A program made the position numbers and the translations under genes. A stretch of DNA of 64,000 nt from Phascolarctos cinereus (Eukaryota; Chordata; Mammalia; Diprotodontia; Phascolarctidae). How positions within the stretch are numbered: position 1 is the stretch's first letter; every line of letters begins with the position of its first letter. The stretch covers positions 11,518,001 through 11,582,000 of the forward strand of contig NW_018343955.1 in the NCBI RefSeq assembly GCF_002099425.1. The letters run 5' to 3'. Below the pieces are notes generated by a model. That model was not told the origin of the DNA and ran no database searches. It saw only the letters and a list, made by a program, of their open reading frames with translations. This document shows positions 31,331-41,099 of this stretch, piece by piece.

Positions 31331-32999
31331 TTTGTTGCAAAAAGACCGTAAGTTAATAGAAAATTTTGCATACAAGATCCAAAAGAAGTATAAGGTAAAC
31401 ATCAAAAACTAATTACAAGGGACCTAATAAGGACAAATTATTTACTTTTAATACATGGAAACGCAAACTTTACGTTTAAGATTGTCATCAATAATTGGAT
31501 AGTTCAAAAGAAAAGGTAGGGTCGAACTGAGTATGATGTGATTCTAAAAAATGAAATGATGTAGGAAAAGGTAAAAAAGAGTAATCATCTCACAAATGAG
31601 GAGTGAGAGGAAGAACTAATATGGAGGAATTAGATGGAGAAGAAGGACTGGTAGTTCTGGAATCCTACTCTCATGTGGAAGGGGCTAAAAAGGGAATAAT
31701 ACATACATATTTAGAAGGGTATAAAAGTCTTTAAAATTCAGAAAGAAATAAGAGGGTAAGGGGACAGGGAGTAGGGAGAGAATAAGAAAGGGATAGGGAA
31801 CAGGATAAGGGGATATAGAAGTGTGTTTAGATTAATAGGAATGGGATAAAGAGGGAACATATATATTTATAAGGGTATAAAAATATTCTAAATTCAGAAT
31901 GAAATAAGAAGCTAAGGGGACAGGGAGGGGGAAGAGAATAAGGGAAGGATTCATGGAGAGGGAGTAGGTTAACAAATAAAAGGGCAAGGTAACAGGTAGA
32001 AGTAAAGTAGAGAGTGAGGAGGGATAGGAACAGGGTGAGGATAGGGAAGAAAATAGGAAAAAGGAAAACATATAAGTAATTATAGTTTAGAATGTGAATA
32101 GTATGAACTTAGCAATAAAATAGAAACTGATAGATTGAAAATTTGAATTCAACAATATGTTGCTTTCAGGAAATGCTATAAAATTGAGAGAGACACACAA
32201 ACATAAAATAAAGGTCAGGAGTAGAGTTTATTATATAAAAAGGCAGGGATGGTAATCATGATCTCAGACAAAGTTAAAGCTAAACTAGATATAATCAAAA
32301 GAGAAAAATAGGGAAATGATACTATGTGTCAGCCATATTAATCAGTAGTTTTAGACCATATAAAATAACTAGACAGTATAAAAATATTAAAGTATACCTG
32401 CCAAAAGAGACACAGGAATTATACAAATATAAACACAAAACACCATTTATATAAACAAAGATCTAAAAAATTGAAGCAATATTTATTGCGCATGGGTAGG
32501 TAAAGCTAACATGATAAAAAATGATAATTTTATCTAATTAATCTACTTGTATAATGCCACTCCAATTAAGTTACTAAAAAAAAATCTTACTGAGTCAGAA
32601 AAAAATAATAACAGGGTTCATTTAGAAGAGAAAAGGGTCAGGAACTTCAAAGAAACCAGGGCAGGGGGAAAAGATGTGAAGGAACTAGATTAGTAGTATC
32701 AGACCTTAAATCACATTAAGGTGAGAATAGTGTTGAAGCATATAATGGATAATTTTGATTATTTCAAATTGAAATTTTCCTGTATAAATAAAACCTATGT
32801 AGCCAAGAATAGAGGAAATGCAGAAAATTGGGAAAAAACTCTCATAGATAATCTCTCAGATAGAATGAATTTGGCTCAGAATATTGTTGTGGTGTAGGAA
32901 ATGATGAGCTGGTGGATTTAGAAAAATATGGAAAGATTTGAACCCATGAAGGGAGATGCTATCCATCTTAAGAGAAACAGATGACTTATGGAAATAAGC

Positions 33000-33122
33000 T
33001 TAATAGGCCTTACATATATATATTTGACTGCATATGTGTATATATATATGTTTATGGATTTCTATGTATATGTGTATACATGTGTACATATGCATGTGTA
33101 TACAAATATACATACACACACA
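33000..33122. repeat. TATG/CA-rich microsatellite in L1 3'UTR
   Basis: Alternating TATATA, TGTGTA and CACACA units, followed by TTGTAGCCTTCTTGGAGGGT. The L1 at 985-1590 has (CA)n followed by the similar TGGTAGCCATCTTAGGG. Confidence 0.8.
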
Positions 33123-33510
33123 CTGCATTTGTGCTTAATTGTAGCCTTCTTGGAGGGTGAGGAAGGAGAAAAATTAAAGTTAAAAGGGCACAGGAGAGGA
33201 CAAAAGAAAACCTACAAGGAAGCAAAAATGGACAACTTTGAAAATAATATGTAGTATTTATCATATATGTTCTCATGAAATGTAAATTTATTGCTTTATA
33301 TTGAATCCTCTCATGTTCTGCTGTGTACATGGCATTGTTTTTTTTCTTTTCTTATTTTACATTTGAGTTTAAAATAAATTTTCAAACTTGAAAAAAAAAA
33401 CTGCAGTGTAAAAAAAAGCCTGAAGCTTGGAACAGTGACTCTCCACCCCAAGTTGAGCAGAGCCCAACTTTAACATAATGTTCAAAGTCAAGAAATAGGC
33501 TAGGAAAAAA

Positions 33511-34400
33511 ATGAGCAAAAAAAAAAAACCCTACCAAGGAATGAGCTTGACTATGAAAAGCTACCAAAGTGACAGGGAAGATCAAGACACAAATTCAGAA
33601 GAAGACAATATGAAAATCACTATAATTAAAGCCACAAAGAAAATTACAAATTGGGCAAAATCTCAACAAATGCCCGGAAGAGTTAAAGCAAGAAATAAGA
33701 GCAGTAGAGGAAAAAAAAAATGAGAAAAGAAATTAAACTGAGGCAAGAAAATTATGAAAAGTGAATTAACAGCTTGGAATTAGAATTACTGGAGAAAACA
33801 ATTCTGTAAATATTATATTTGCACAAGGGAAAACTAATGACTCCATGAGACATCAAGAAACAATAAAACAGAGTCAAAAGAATGAAAAAAGAGAAGAAAA
33901 GTGAAATATCTCATCAGAAAAACAACTGACCTGGAAAATAGATTAAGGACAGAGAATTTAAGAATTATTGGACTACCTGAAACCAGGATAAAAAAGGAGC
34001 CTAAACACCAAATTTTAAGACATTATGCAGGAAAATTGCCCAGACATCTTAGAATGAAGGCACAAAATAGAAATTGAAAGAATTTATGAACCACTTCCTG
34101 AAACAGATCCCAAAATGAATACTTACTGGAATACTATAACCAAATTATAGAGCTCCAAGGTCAAGGAGAAATAAATTTAAGGAACGGAAAGAAACCATTC
34201 AAATATCATGGAGCCATAGTCAGGATCACATAAGATTTAGCAGATTCCATATTAAAGGAATGGAGGACTTGGAAAATAATGTACAGGAAGGGAAAGGAAC
34301 TAGTATTACAAACAAGAATAACCTATCCTCCAAAATTGAGTAGAAATCTTTAGGGGGAAAATGGATATTTTATCAAGTGGACTTTCAAGCATTCCTAATG
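33511..34400 (+). pseudogene. L1 ORF1 pseudogene
   Basis: Starts around an ATGAGC and shows the YQSDREDQDTNSEEDN block matching DKEDQNIQPEEDN of the HAL1 copy. Later nucleotides correspond to ENRSRRENLKIIGL (33935-33985) and to the QPRITYPAKLS region (34310-34345). Many frame breaks. Confidence 0.75.
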
Positions 34401-35408
34401 AAAAGATCAGAGCTGAATAGAATATTTGAGATTCAAACACAAGGCTCAAGAGAAGCATAGAAAGGTAAATAGGAAAGAGTAATCATGAGGGACTCAATAA
34501 AGTTAAAATGTTTACATTCCCATTTGGGACTATGACACTTGTAACTCCTAAGAACTTTATCATTATTAAGGTATAGACAGAGGGCACATGTGTGAATCAA
34601 TTATGTTGGAATGATCTCAAAAAAATGAAGTGTGAGAAAAAGATGCACTAGGAGAGGTAGAATTGGGAATTTTTTCTCGCATGAAAGAGGCATTCAAGAA
34701 TAAGCTTGTACAATGAAGTGGAAAATGAGGAGGATGGCAGGCAATGCTTGAACCTCATTTTTATCTGAATTGATTCAAAAAAGGATGCCCACACAGATGC
34801 ACACACACACAGTTGTGCATAGAAATATAACTTAACAGGGAAATAGGAGAGGAAGGAGATAAGAGAAAGGTAGAATGGATGATAAAGGGGAAGACCAATT
34901 AATGTAATAGATTAGGTACACAAAACACAATAGCAAACGACTATCATAATCTAGTGTTTCAGAAACCCAAAGATCCAAGCTTTTGGGGAGGAATTCATTA
35001 TTTGACAAAAATTGCTGGGAAAATTGGAAAGGAGTTTGGTAGAAATGAGGCATAGACCAACACCTTATGCCATATACTAATGTAAGACCAAAATGGCTAC
35101 ACATGATTTAGACATTAAGGTTTATATTGTAAGCAAATTAGAGGAGCATGGAAAATGTTACCTGTCAGAGCTATGTATAAGGGACGAGTTTATAACCAAA
35201 CAAGAAACAGAGAGAGCCACAGGAAATAAAATGGATAGTTTTAATTACATAAAACTAATAAGGTTTTGAACAAACAAAACCAAAGCAGCCAAAATTAGAA
35301 AGGAAGCAGGAAACTGGGGGAAGGGGAGAATTTTGAGCACATTCTCTGACAAAGGCCTTATTTCTCAAATAAATAGGGAAGTGAGTCAAATTTAGAAAAA
35401 TAAGAGCC

Positions 35409-35490
35409 AGAGGGAGGGGGAGAAAATTTAAAACTCAATATCTTACAGAAGTGAATGTTGAAAACTAAAAATTAATAGTTTAAAAGAAAG
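35409..35490 (+). mobile_element. 82-base L1/HAL1 tail insertion
   Basis: AGAGGGAGGGGGAGAAAATT through GTTGAAAACTAAAAATTAAT and A-rich end: only the last stretch of the L1/HAL1 3'UTR. The flanks GAAAAATAAGAGCC and GAAAAAGAAGAGCC match in 13 of 14 bases, and the surrounding L1 ORF2 text continues across it. Confidence 0.8.
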
Positions 35491-35534
35491 AAAAAGAAGA
35501 GCCATTCCTTAAATGATAAATGGTCAAATGGTAT

Positions 35535-36305
35535 GAACACACAAGTTTTTTTTAATTATTTATTTTTAGTTTTCAACATTCGCTTTTATAAGATTTTGAG
35601 TTCTAAATTTCCCCCCCTGCCTTTACTCCTCTTTCCCCAAAATGGCATGAAATTTGATATAGGATATACATGTAAAACCGTAGTAAATACATTTATACAT
35701 TAGTCATGCCATAAAGAAGAATTAGAATCAAAGGGCAAAACCATGAGAAAAACAATAAAACAAAAAAAAAAGAGAAAATAATACGCTTCCATCCGCATTC
35801 AGACTCCATAATTCTTTCACTGAATGTGGATAGCATTTTCCATCATGAGTCTTTTGGAATTGTCTTATATCCTTGCATTGCTGAGAAGAGCTAAGTCTAT
35901 CAAAGTTGGTCATCACACAATGTTGCTGTTACTATGTACAATGTTCTCCTGGTTCTGCCCACTTCACTCAGCATCAGTTAATGCAAGTCTTTCTAGGTTT
36001 TTCTGAAGTCTGCCTGTTCATCATTTCTTATGAAATGATAATATTCCAACATGTTCATGTACCACAATTTGTTCAGCTAGTCCTCAATTGATGGATATCC
36101 TCTCAATTTCCAATTCTTTGCCACCACAAAAAGAGCTGCTATAAATATTTTTGTATATGTGGTTCCTTTTCCCATTTTTATGATCTCTTTGGGATACAGT
36201 GGTATTGCTGGGTTAGAGGACATGCACAGTTTTATAGCTCTTTGATCCAGAATGGCTGGATCAGTTCACAACTCCACCAACAATGCATTAGGAAGACATG
36301 GTTTT
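35535..36305 (-). mobile_element. L1 3' end inserted antisense into an L1
   Basis: T-rich start, TTTAGTTTTCAACATTCGCT terminus, CATTCAGACTCCATAATTCT, GTTCAGCTAGTCCTCAATTG and TTTGCCACCACAAAAAGAGC, i.e. the reverse of the L1 3'UTR and ORF2 C-terminus. Host L1 sequence (GAACACACAAG before; AGAAGAAGAAATG after) resumes on both sides. Possible duplication near GAAGACATGGTTTTTTT. Confidence 0.85.
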
Positions 36306-37225
36306 TTTAGAAGAAGAAATGAAAAATATTTGCAATTACATGAAAAAATGCCCTAAATCACTATTGATTAGAGAAATGAACATTAAAACAACTCTAAGAT
36401 ACTACTTCATACCTATCATATTAGCTGAGATGACAGAAAAAGAAAATGACAAATGACAGAAGGGATATGTAAAACTAGAAATACTAATGCATTGTTGGAG
36501 TTATCAATTGGTTCAACCATTCTGGAGAACATTTTGGAGCCATACCCAAAGGGCTAAATAACTCTGCATGCCCTATGAGTCAGCAATACTCTTATTAGGT
36601 CTATACTGCAAAGAAATAAAAGAAAAAGAAAAAAAATCCATATGTTCAAATTTATTTACAGTAGTTTGTTTTGTGGTGGCAAAGAATTGGAAAATGACGG
36701 GATGCCCATAAATTGAGGAATAGCAGAAAAAATTGTGGTATATGATTGTGATGGAATACTATTGAAATGAGAAATGGAATGATTCCATAAAAAGCTGGGA
36801 TAACTTATATGAATTGATTCAGAGTTAAGTGAGCAGAACCAGATCTTAGTACAGAGTAACATCAGTATTGTAACATTGATCAGCTGTGAAAGACTTAGCT
36901 ACCCTGGTCAATACAATGATCCAAGACAATTGCAAAAAGACTGCTGATGAAAAATACTATCCACCTCCAGAGAGAGACCTGGCGAATTCTGAATGCAAAA
37001 TTAAAGTATGTGTGTGTGTGTTTTTTACTTTCCTAATTTTCTTTCTTTCTTTTTTTTTTTTAACATAACTAATGTGGAAATATGTTTCACATGCTTTAAC
37101 ATGTATAATTGATATCATATTGTTTGCTTTCTCATTAGGTGCAGGAAGCACTGGAGGAAGGGAGAAATTTTGTAATTCAAATTTTTTTCAAGTGTCAGAA
37201 ATAAGTAACATTTTTAAAAAGTAAA

Positions 37226-37610
37226 AGATGTTCTCTTCCTGTTTCCATGCCTTAGCACATCATTTGTCACTCCCTAGAATGCCTTCCTTCTTCCCTATCC
37301 TCCAACAACCAGTCCTCATCTTTCATCAATGAAAGCTTACCCATTGTTCAGGGCCTGGCTCTAATCCCACCTCCTCTATGAAGCTTCTCAGATAGAGTCA
37401 GCTGGAGGCTATTCCTCGTTTGTCTCAAAACAAACAGAACATTTTGTTCTTTTTTTGTATTTCTCATCTTTTAATTTGTATTGAGGCTATGCACATCTAT
37501 CTTTTCTCTTCCATTATATTATAAGCATTTTCAAGGTAAGGATTATGTCTTATCCTTTGGATATCCCATAGCATCTGATACAAGACCTTGCATGAAGAGG
37601 ACAATTTAAA
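37226..37610 (+). mobile_element. L2 3' end
   Basis: CACTCCCTAGAATGCCTTCC, ATGAAAGCTTACCCATTGTT, CTCCTCTATGAAGCTTCTCA, then the tail TTCAAGGTAAGGATTATGTC. Standard L2 3' block order. Confidence 0.7.
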
Positions 37611-37748
37611 AATATTGGCTCAGTTGAATGCACCAATGACATATGAAAGAAAGAAATCAAAACTTTTTTGTCAAGTTTCAGAGGAAACAATAGCAGCCTT
37701 ATTTCAACAAGATGTATATGAACTATTAGTTGTTCAAGAATCAATTGA

Positions 37749-37909
37749 GGGCAATTAGGAGGCTCAGTGGATAGAGCATTGGCCCTGGAGTCAGGAGAAC
37801 CTGAGTCTAAATCTGGTCTCAGACATTTGAAACTTACTAGCTATGTGACCCTCTGCAAGTCACTTAACCCCAAATGCCCCACGGAAAGCAACAACAACAA
37901 CAACAATAA
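37749..37909 (+). mobile_element. WSINE/MAR1-type SINE with 14-bp TSD
   Basis: GGCAATTAGGAGGCTCAGTG head, ACCTGAGTCTAAATC, TAGCTATGTGACCCTCTGCA, CAA-repeat tail. CAAGAATCAATTGA is present at 37735-37748 and, identical, at 37910-37923. Confidence 0.95.
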
Positions 37910-37944
37910 CAAGAATCAATTGATAATCGTTTGATTTTAATTAA

Positions 37945-38085
37945 ATGGCAGCCAGGTGACACAGTTGACACAGTTGAGATTGGAGTCAGGAAAATCTAAA
38001 TTAAAATGTGATTTCAGAAAGTTACTAGCTGTGTGACGCTGGACAAATCACTTAACTTCTGTTTTCCTCTGTGAGAAATGATTAT
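37945..38085 (+). mobile_element. marsupial SINE, diverged
   Basis: GGCAGCCAGGTGACACAGTT head and TTACTAGCTGTGTGACGCTG, CAAATCACTTAACTTCTG. An older copy standing next to the preceding SINE. Confidence 0.8.
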
Positions 38086-38644
38086 TTCTCTCTGGTATTA
38101 ATAACCAACTATTGCATTAGGATCAAGGTTTTTCCCCTTCTATATTTCCTCATCCAGAAACTAACCAGTATGGAAAATATCTCTTAAAGATTTGCCCAGG
38201 CCAAGATCAGACTGTAAAAGAAATTCTAAGTTTAGGCTAATGAGGACATTCCTGCTCATTGTTTTTACTCAGGCAGGTCTGGGAAAATATGGATCTTCCC
38301 TTTTGTCAGACAAGTAATATGGAAATTTTTAAGTTTCTTTAACCAAGGCTTGGGTGATCCAAGTCATGTGTTCCAAGACCCTCATTGTAATTTAGCCCAT
38401 CTTTTTCCACTGTAATATTCATTTTCTCATTAATTATTAACCAATCAAAGTTGTTTGCCACCCTGAGGAACACTTACTCTTCCAACAGCATATAAACTAT
38501 GAGTGCATTGCCATGATGGGTCTTTAATCCTAGAAAGAGATGGCCAAATAACCATCCTTTTATTAATAAACATGCTGGCTTTATTAATAAAAAATAATTA
38601 AATTACCCAGAAATGATGTCTTTTGAACCCTTTCAAATGTCACA
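38083..38644 (+). mobile_element. possible solo LTR, low confidence
   Basis: Single-copy within the window and not SINE, L1 or L2. It has a CCAAT-like ACCAATCAAAG (about 38440), TATA-like CATATAAAC (about 38490) and AATAAA signals near 38570, an LTR-like order and spacing. AGAAATGAT occurs on each side (38074-38082, 38609-38617). No paired LTR and no verified ends, so it could be ordinary unique DNA. Confidence 0.35.
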
Positions 38645-38820
38645 TGTTGTTGTTGTTGTCCAGTAATTTTGGTTATGTCCTGTACTTCACAACCCTGTGG
38701 ATCTTCCATTCTATTCCCTTCCATTAGGTTTTCTTGAAAAAGATACTGGAGTGGTTTGCCATTTCCTTCTTCAGTGGTAAACAGAGGTTAAGTGACTTGC
38801 CCAAAGTCACACCGGTAGGA
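38645..38820 (-). mobile_element. long-form marsupial SINE
   Basis: TGTTGTTGTTGTCCAGTAAT, TTCTTGAAAAAGATACTGGA, GTTTGCCATTTCCTTCTTCA, GGTTAAGTGACTTGCCCAAA. Reverse complement of the long SINE, lacking the head end. Confidence 0.85.
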
Positions 38821-38824
38821 GGTT

Positions 38825-38950
38825 ACCCCATCTGCAAAATGGAGATAATAATAACACCTACCTACTGGGGTTGTAATAATTTTTACAATTGTTCTTTACA
38901 TGGTATCTGGCATATAGTAAATACTATATAAATTTTTAGCCATTACTATT
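38825..38950 (+). mobile_element. MIR 3' part
   Basis: CCCATCTGCAAAATGGAGAT, AATAACACCTACCTACTGGG, GCATATAGTAAATACTATAT: the 3' half of MIR. Confidence 0.7.
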
Positions 38951-38964
38951 GATTATTATCATCA

Positions 38965-39870
38965 TTATCATTATTATAAATAACATTTTATTGATAACTT
39001 TTATTTTCATATCACCCAAATTTCCTGTTTCCTTCTCTCATTTTCCTCACAGCAATCCATTCCTTATAACAAATAATTTGAAAGGAACAAAATAAAAAAT
39101 AGAAAAAGAAAAAAGAAAATCAGGAAAATCTTTAAATATATTGAAAAACAATGGGCAATATGCACTATGTTCCATACCTGTAAATGTGCAGTCTCCATGT
39201 AGGGGCAGTGGGAAGTTCATTTTTATATCTCTTCTTTGGGACTGATATCATTCTTTGTAATTTTGTACTGTTAGGTTTTCCCCATTTATTTTCTTATTTT
39301 TTACCCATTCTTATAGTCAGTCTATATTTTGTTTTCATGTCTCTGCTTATTTTACTTTGTATTGGCTAATGCGGTTCTTTCCATGCTCCACTACCTTCAT
39401 CATATTTATCATTTTTAAGGCACAGTAATAACCCATTATATTCACATATTACCATTTTGTTCAGCCATCTCCCAACCAATGGGCATTTATTTTGTTTTCA
39501 GTTCTTTGATACCACAAAAGGTGTAGCTATAATTTCGTATGTGCACCTTTTAGTTTTGTTGATGCCTCTTTGAAGGCATGTGCCTATTAGTGGAATTTTT
39601 GGATCAAAAGGTGTGGATATTTTAGCCACCAAATTTGCATTATTGCACATTGCTTTTCAAAATGTTTGTGGTAGTTCACAGTTCTATGAATAATTCATTA
39701 ATGTGCCTGTCTTTCCACAACACCTCCAATATTGACTATATTTTGTCTTTTGCCAATTTTCTGAGTGTGAAATGAAACCTTAGGCTTTGTTGTCATATCC
39801 ATTTCTTTTATTATTAGTGGCTTGCAGCATTCTTTCATGTGGTTGTTGTGTTAGCAATACTTTTTTATTG
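38965..39870 (-). mobile_element. old L1 3' end
   Basis: ACATTTTATTGATAACTTTT terminus, ATATTACCATTTTGTTCAGC, AGTTCTTTGATACCACAAAA, GCACATTGCTTTTCAAAATG, CTTTCCACAACACCTCCAAT. Same old family as 16230-17045. Confidence 0.75.
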
Positions 39871-39879
39871 ATAACTATT

Positions 39880-40115
39880 AATAACCATTTATTACTAAAA
39901 GCTAGCATGCATATAATGCTTCAAGATTTTCCAAGCACTTTATATTTTATCTCATTTGCTCTTCAGAATAGTATTATTACTATCCTCATATCACAGGTTG
40001 GGAAACTGAGGCTGAGAAGTTAAGTGACCTTTACAGTTAGTGAAAACACATGAGTTCAGATTTGAACTCAAGCTCTTCATTCAAAGATCAATCTACTGTT
40101 CCACCTACCTGCCTC
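39880..40115 (-). mobile_element. MIR SINE
   Basis: TTCCAAGCACTTTATATTTT, ATCTCATTTGCTCTTCAGAA, GGTTGGGAAACTGAGGCTGA, AGATTTGAACTCAAGC. Reverse-complement MIR order. Confidence 0.8.
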
Positions 40116-40117
40116 CA

Positions 40118-40220
40118 TTAAATCTGTTCTTTGAGCCAGGAACAATGCAAGGTTCTGGGGCTATGAAGACCAAAATGCAATAGTCTCTGACTTCAAGGAG
40201 CTTTTTGAAGGCAGATAAGC
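40118..40220 (-). mobile_element. L2 terminal fragment
   Basis: GAGCCAGGAACAATGCAAGG, TTCTGGGGCTATGAAGACCA, GACTTCAAGGAGCTTTTTGA correspond to a reverse-complement L2 tail. Confidence 0.55.
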
Positions 40221-40895
40221 CAGAAAGAGTTTTGTTGAATGAGGGCATGCCAGGAGGGCAACCTCAGTGATGAAGGCCAGAACTCAGCACAGAATCCTGG
40301 AAGATCAAATAAAGAAGCCAGATACATCTTCTGAAAGCAGTATTTTCTAGCAACAGCAGAGTATAACTATCTGCAGTTGTATAGCTATCTGAATTCTCAT
40401 GTACCCTCTGTGTTCCATTTTTTCTCTTCAGCATATGGGTTGTTATATTTGAAATACAACATTTAACCTACTTACAGGTCCTAAATAGTGGTGACCAGAC
40501 TACTGAACTAGAAGGAAATAGCAGCCACATATTATGCACCTGGACATTCTAAGAAATACATTTCCTGAAGAGTCCATTCACAAGGAGAGGCATATGTAAG
40601 GACCAAAGGCTGCCCTTTTGCTATTATTGAAGCTGTTACAGAATGTTCTCCTGAGTATAATCAGCTAAAGAAGTACTTTTTTTTCCCTGAGGGGAAAGAA
40701 CCAAAGAACCAGCACATTTAGCCAGATATTTATTTTTTTTCAGGAAAGTTGACAGAAAAGAAAACTTATGATACAAGTGAACATCCCAGATATACATTGA
40801 AGTCCCTTCCATCTCTTGGCCCACTATGATCTACTCCTCCCAAGGTAACCCAGAAGTACATCTTTAGAGTCCCTGCTTTTGTGGTACCAGGAGTA
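40221..40895. other. unassigned sequence
   Basis: No recognised gene or repeat. Confidence 0.4.
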
Positions 40896-40896
40896 C

Positions 40897-41065
40897 AATC
40901 ACTGTGCATGAGTTAGTCAACGAACATTTAAAATCCTGCTATGTGACAGGAACTGTGCATCTCTGGGTTTCAGCTCTCAAGAGTCTTGCATTCCATATGG
41001 AAGACAATGTGGACATAATTGAGTACACACAAAATAAATACAAGAATGACAATAATAACACATTA
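40897..41065 (-). mobile_element. L2 terminal fragment
   Basis: AGTCAACGAACATTTAAAAT, CTATGTGACAGGAACTGTGC, TCTCAAGAGTCTTGCATTCC: reverse-complement L2 3' end. Confidence 0.6.
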
Positions 41066-41099
41066 CTAGAGAACTTAGAAAAACAAACTTTAATACCGT

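Larger units (their letters stand above)
30090..33400 (+). mobile_element. L1 with internally deleted, decayed ORF2
   Basis: 5'UTR-like part (30090-30430), decayed ORF1 (30545-31330), inter-ORF purine-rich part (31330-32100) matching 26166-26640 of the HAL1, then endonuclease-like scraps (GGCAGGGATGGTAATCATGA near 32243) and ORF2 C-terminal and 3'UTR sequence from about 32740. It ends near AAAATAAATTTTCAAACTTG plus A-run. It is shorter than a full L1 because most of the reverse-transcriptase region is missing. Confidence 0.7.
33420..37225 (+). mobile_element. L1 with most of ORF2 deleted and two nested insertions
   Basis: ORF1 (33511-34400), an inter-ORF part (34400-34860), then directly ORF2 C-terminal sequence (AACACCTTATGCCATATACT near 35060; GAGAGCCACAGGAAATAAAA near 35211; later AAAGAATTGGAAAATGACGG near 36682) and a 3'UTR ending AACATTTTTAAAAAGTAAAA. 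About 2.5 kb of ORF2 expected between 34870 and 34910 is absent. An L1 tail (35409-35490) and an oppositely oriented L1 3' end (35535-36305) interrupt it. Confidence 0.75.

Noticed and set aside
30090-33400. Interpretation as a second HAL1
   Set aside because: Endonuclease-like and ORF2 C-terminal scraps follow ORF1, so a deleted L1 fits better than an ORF1-only element.
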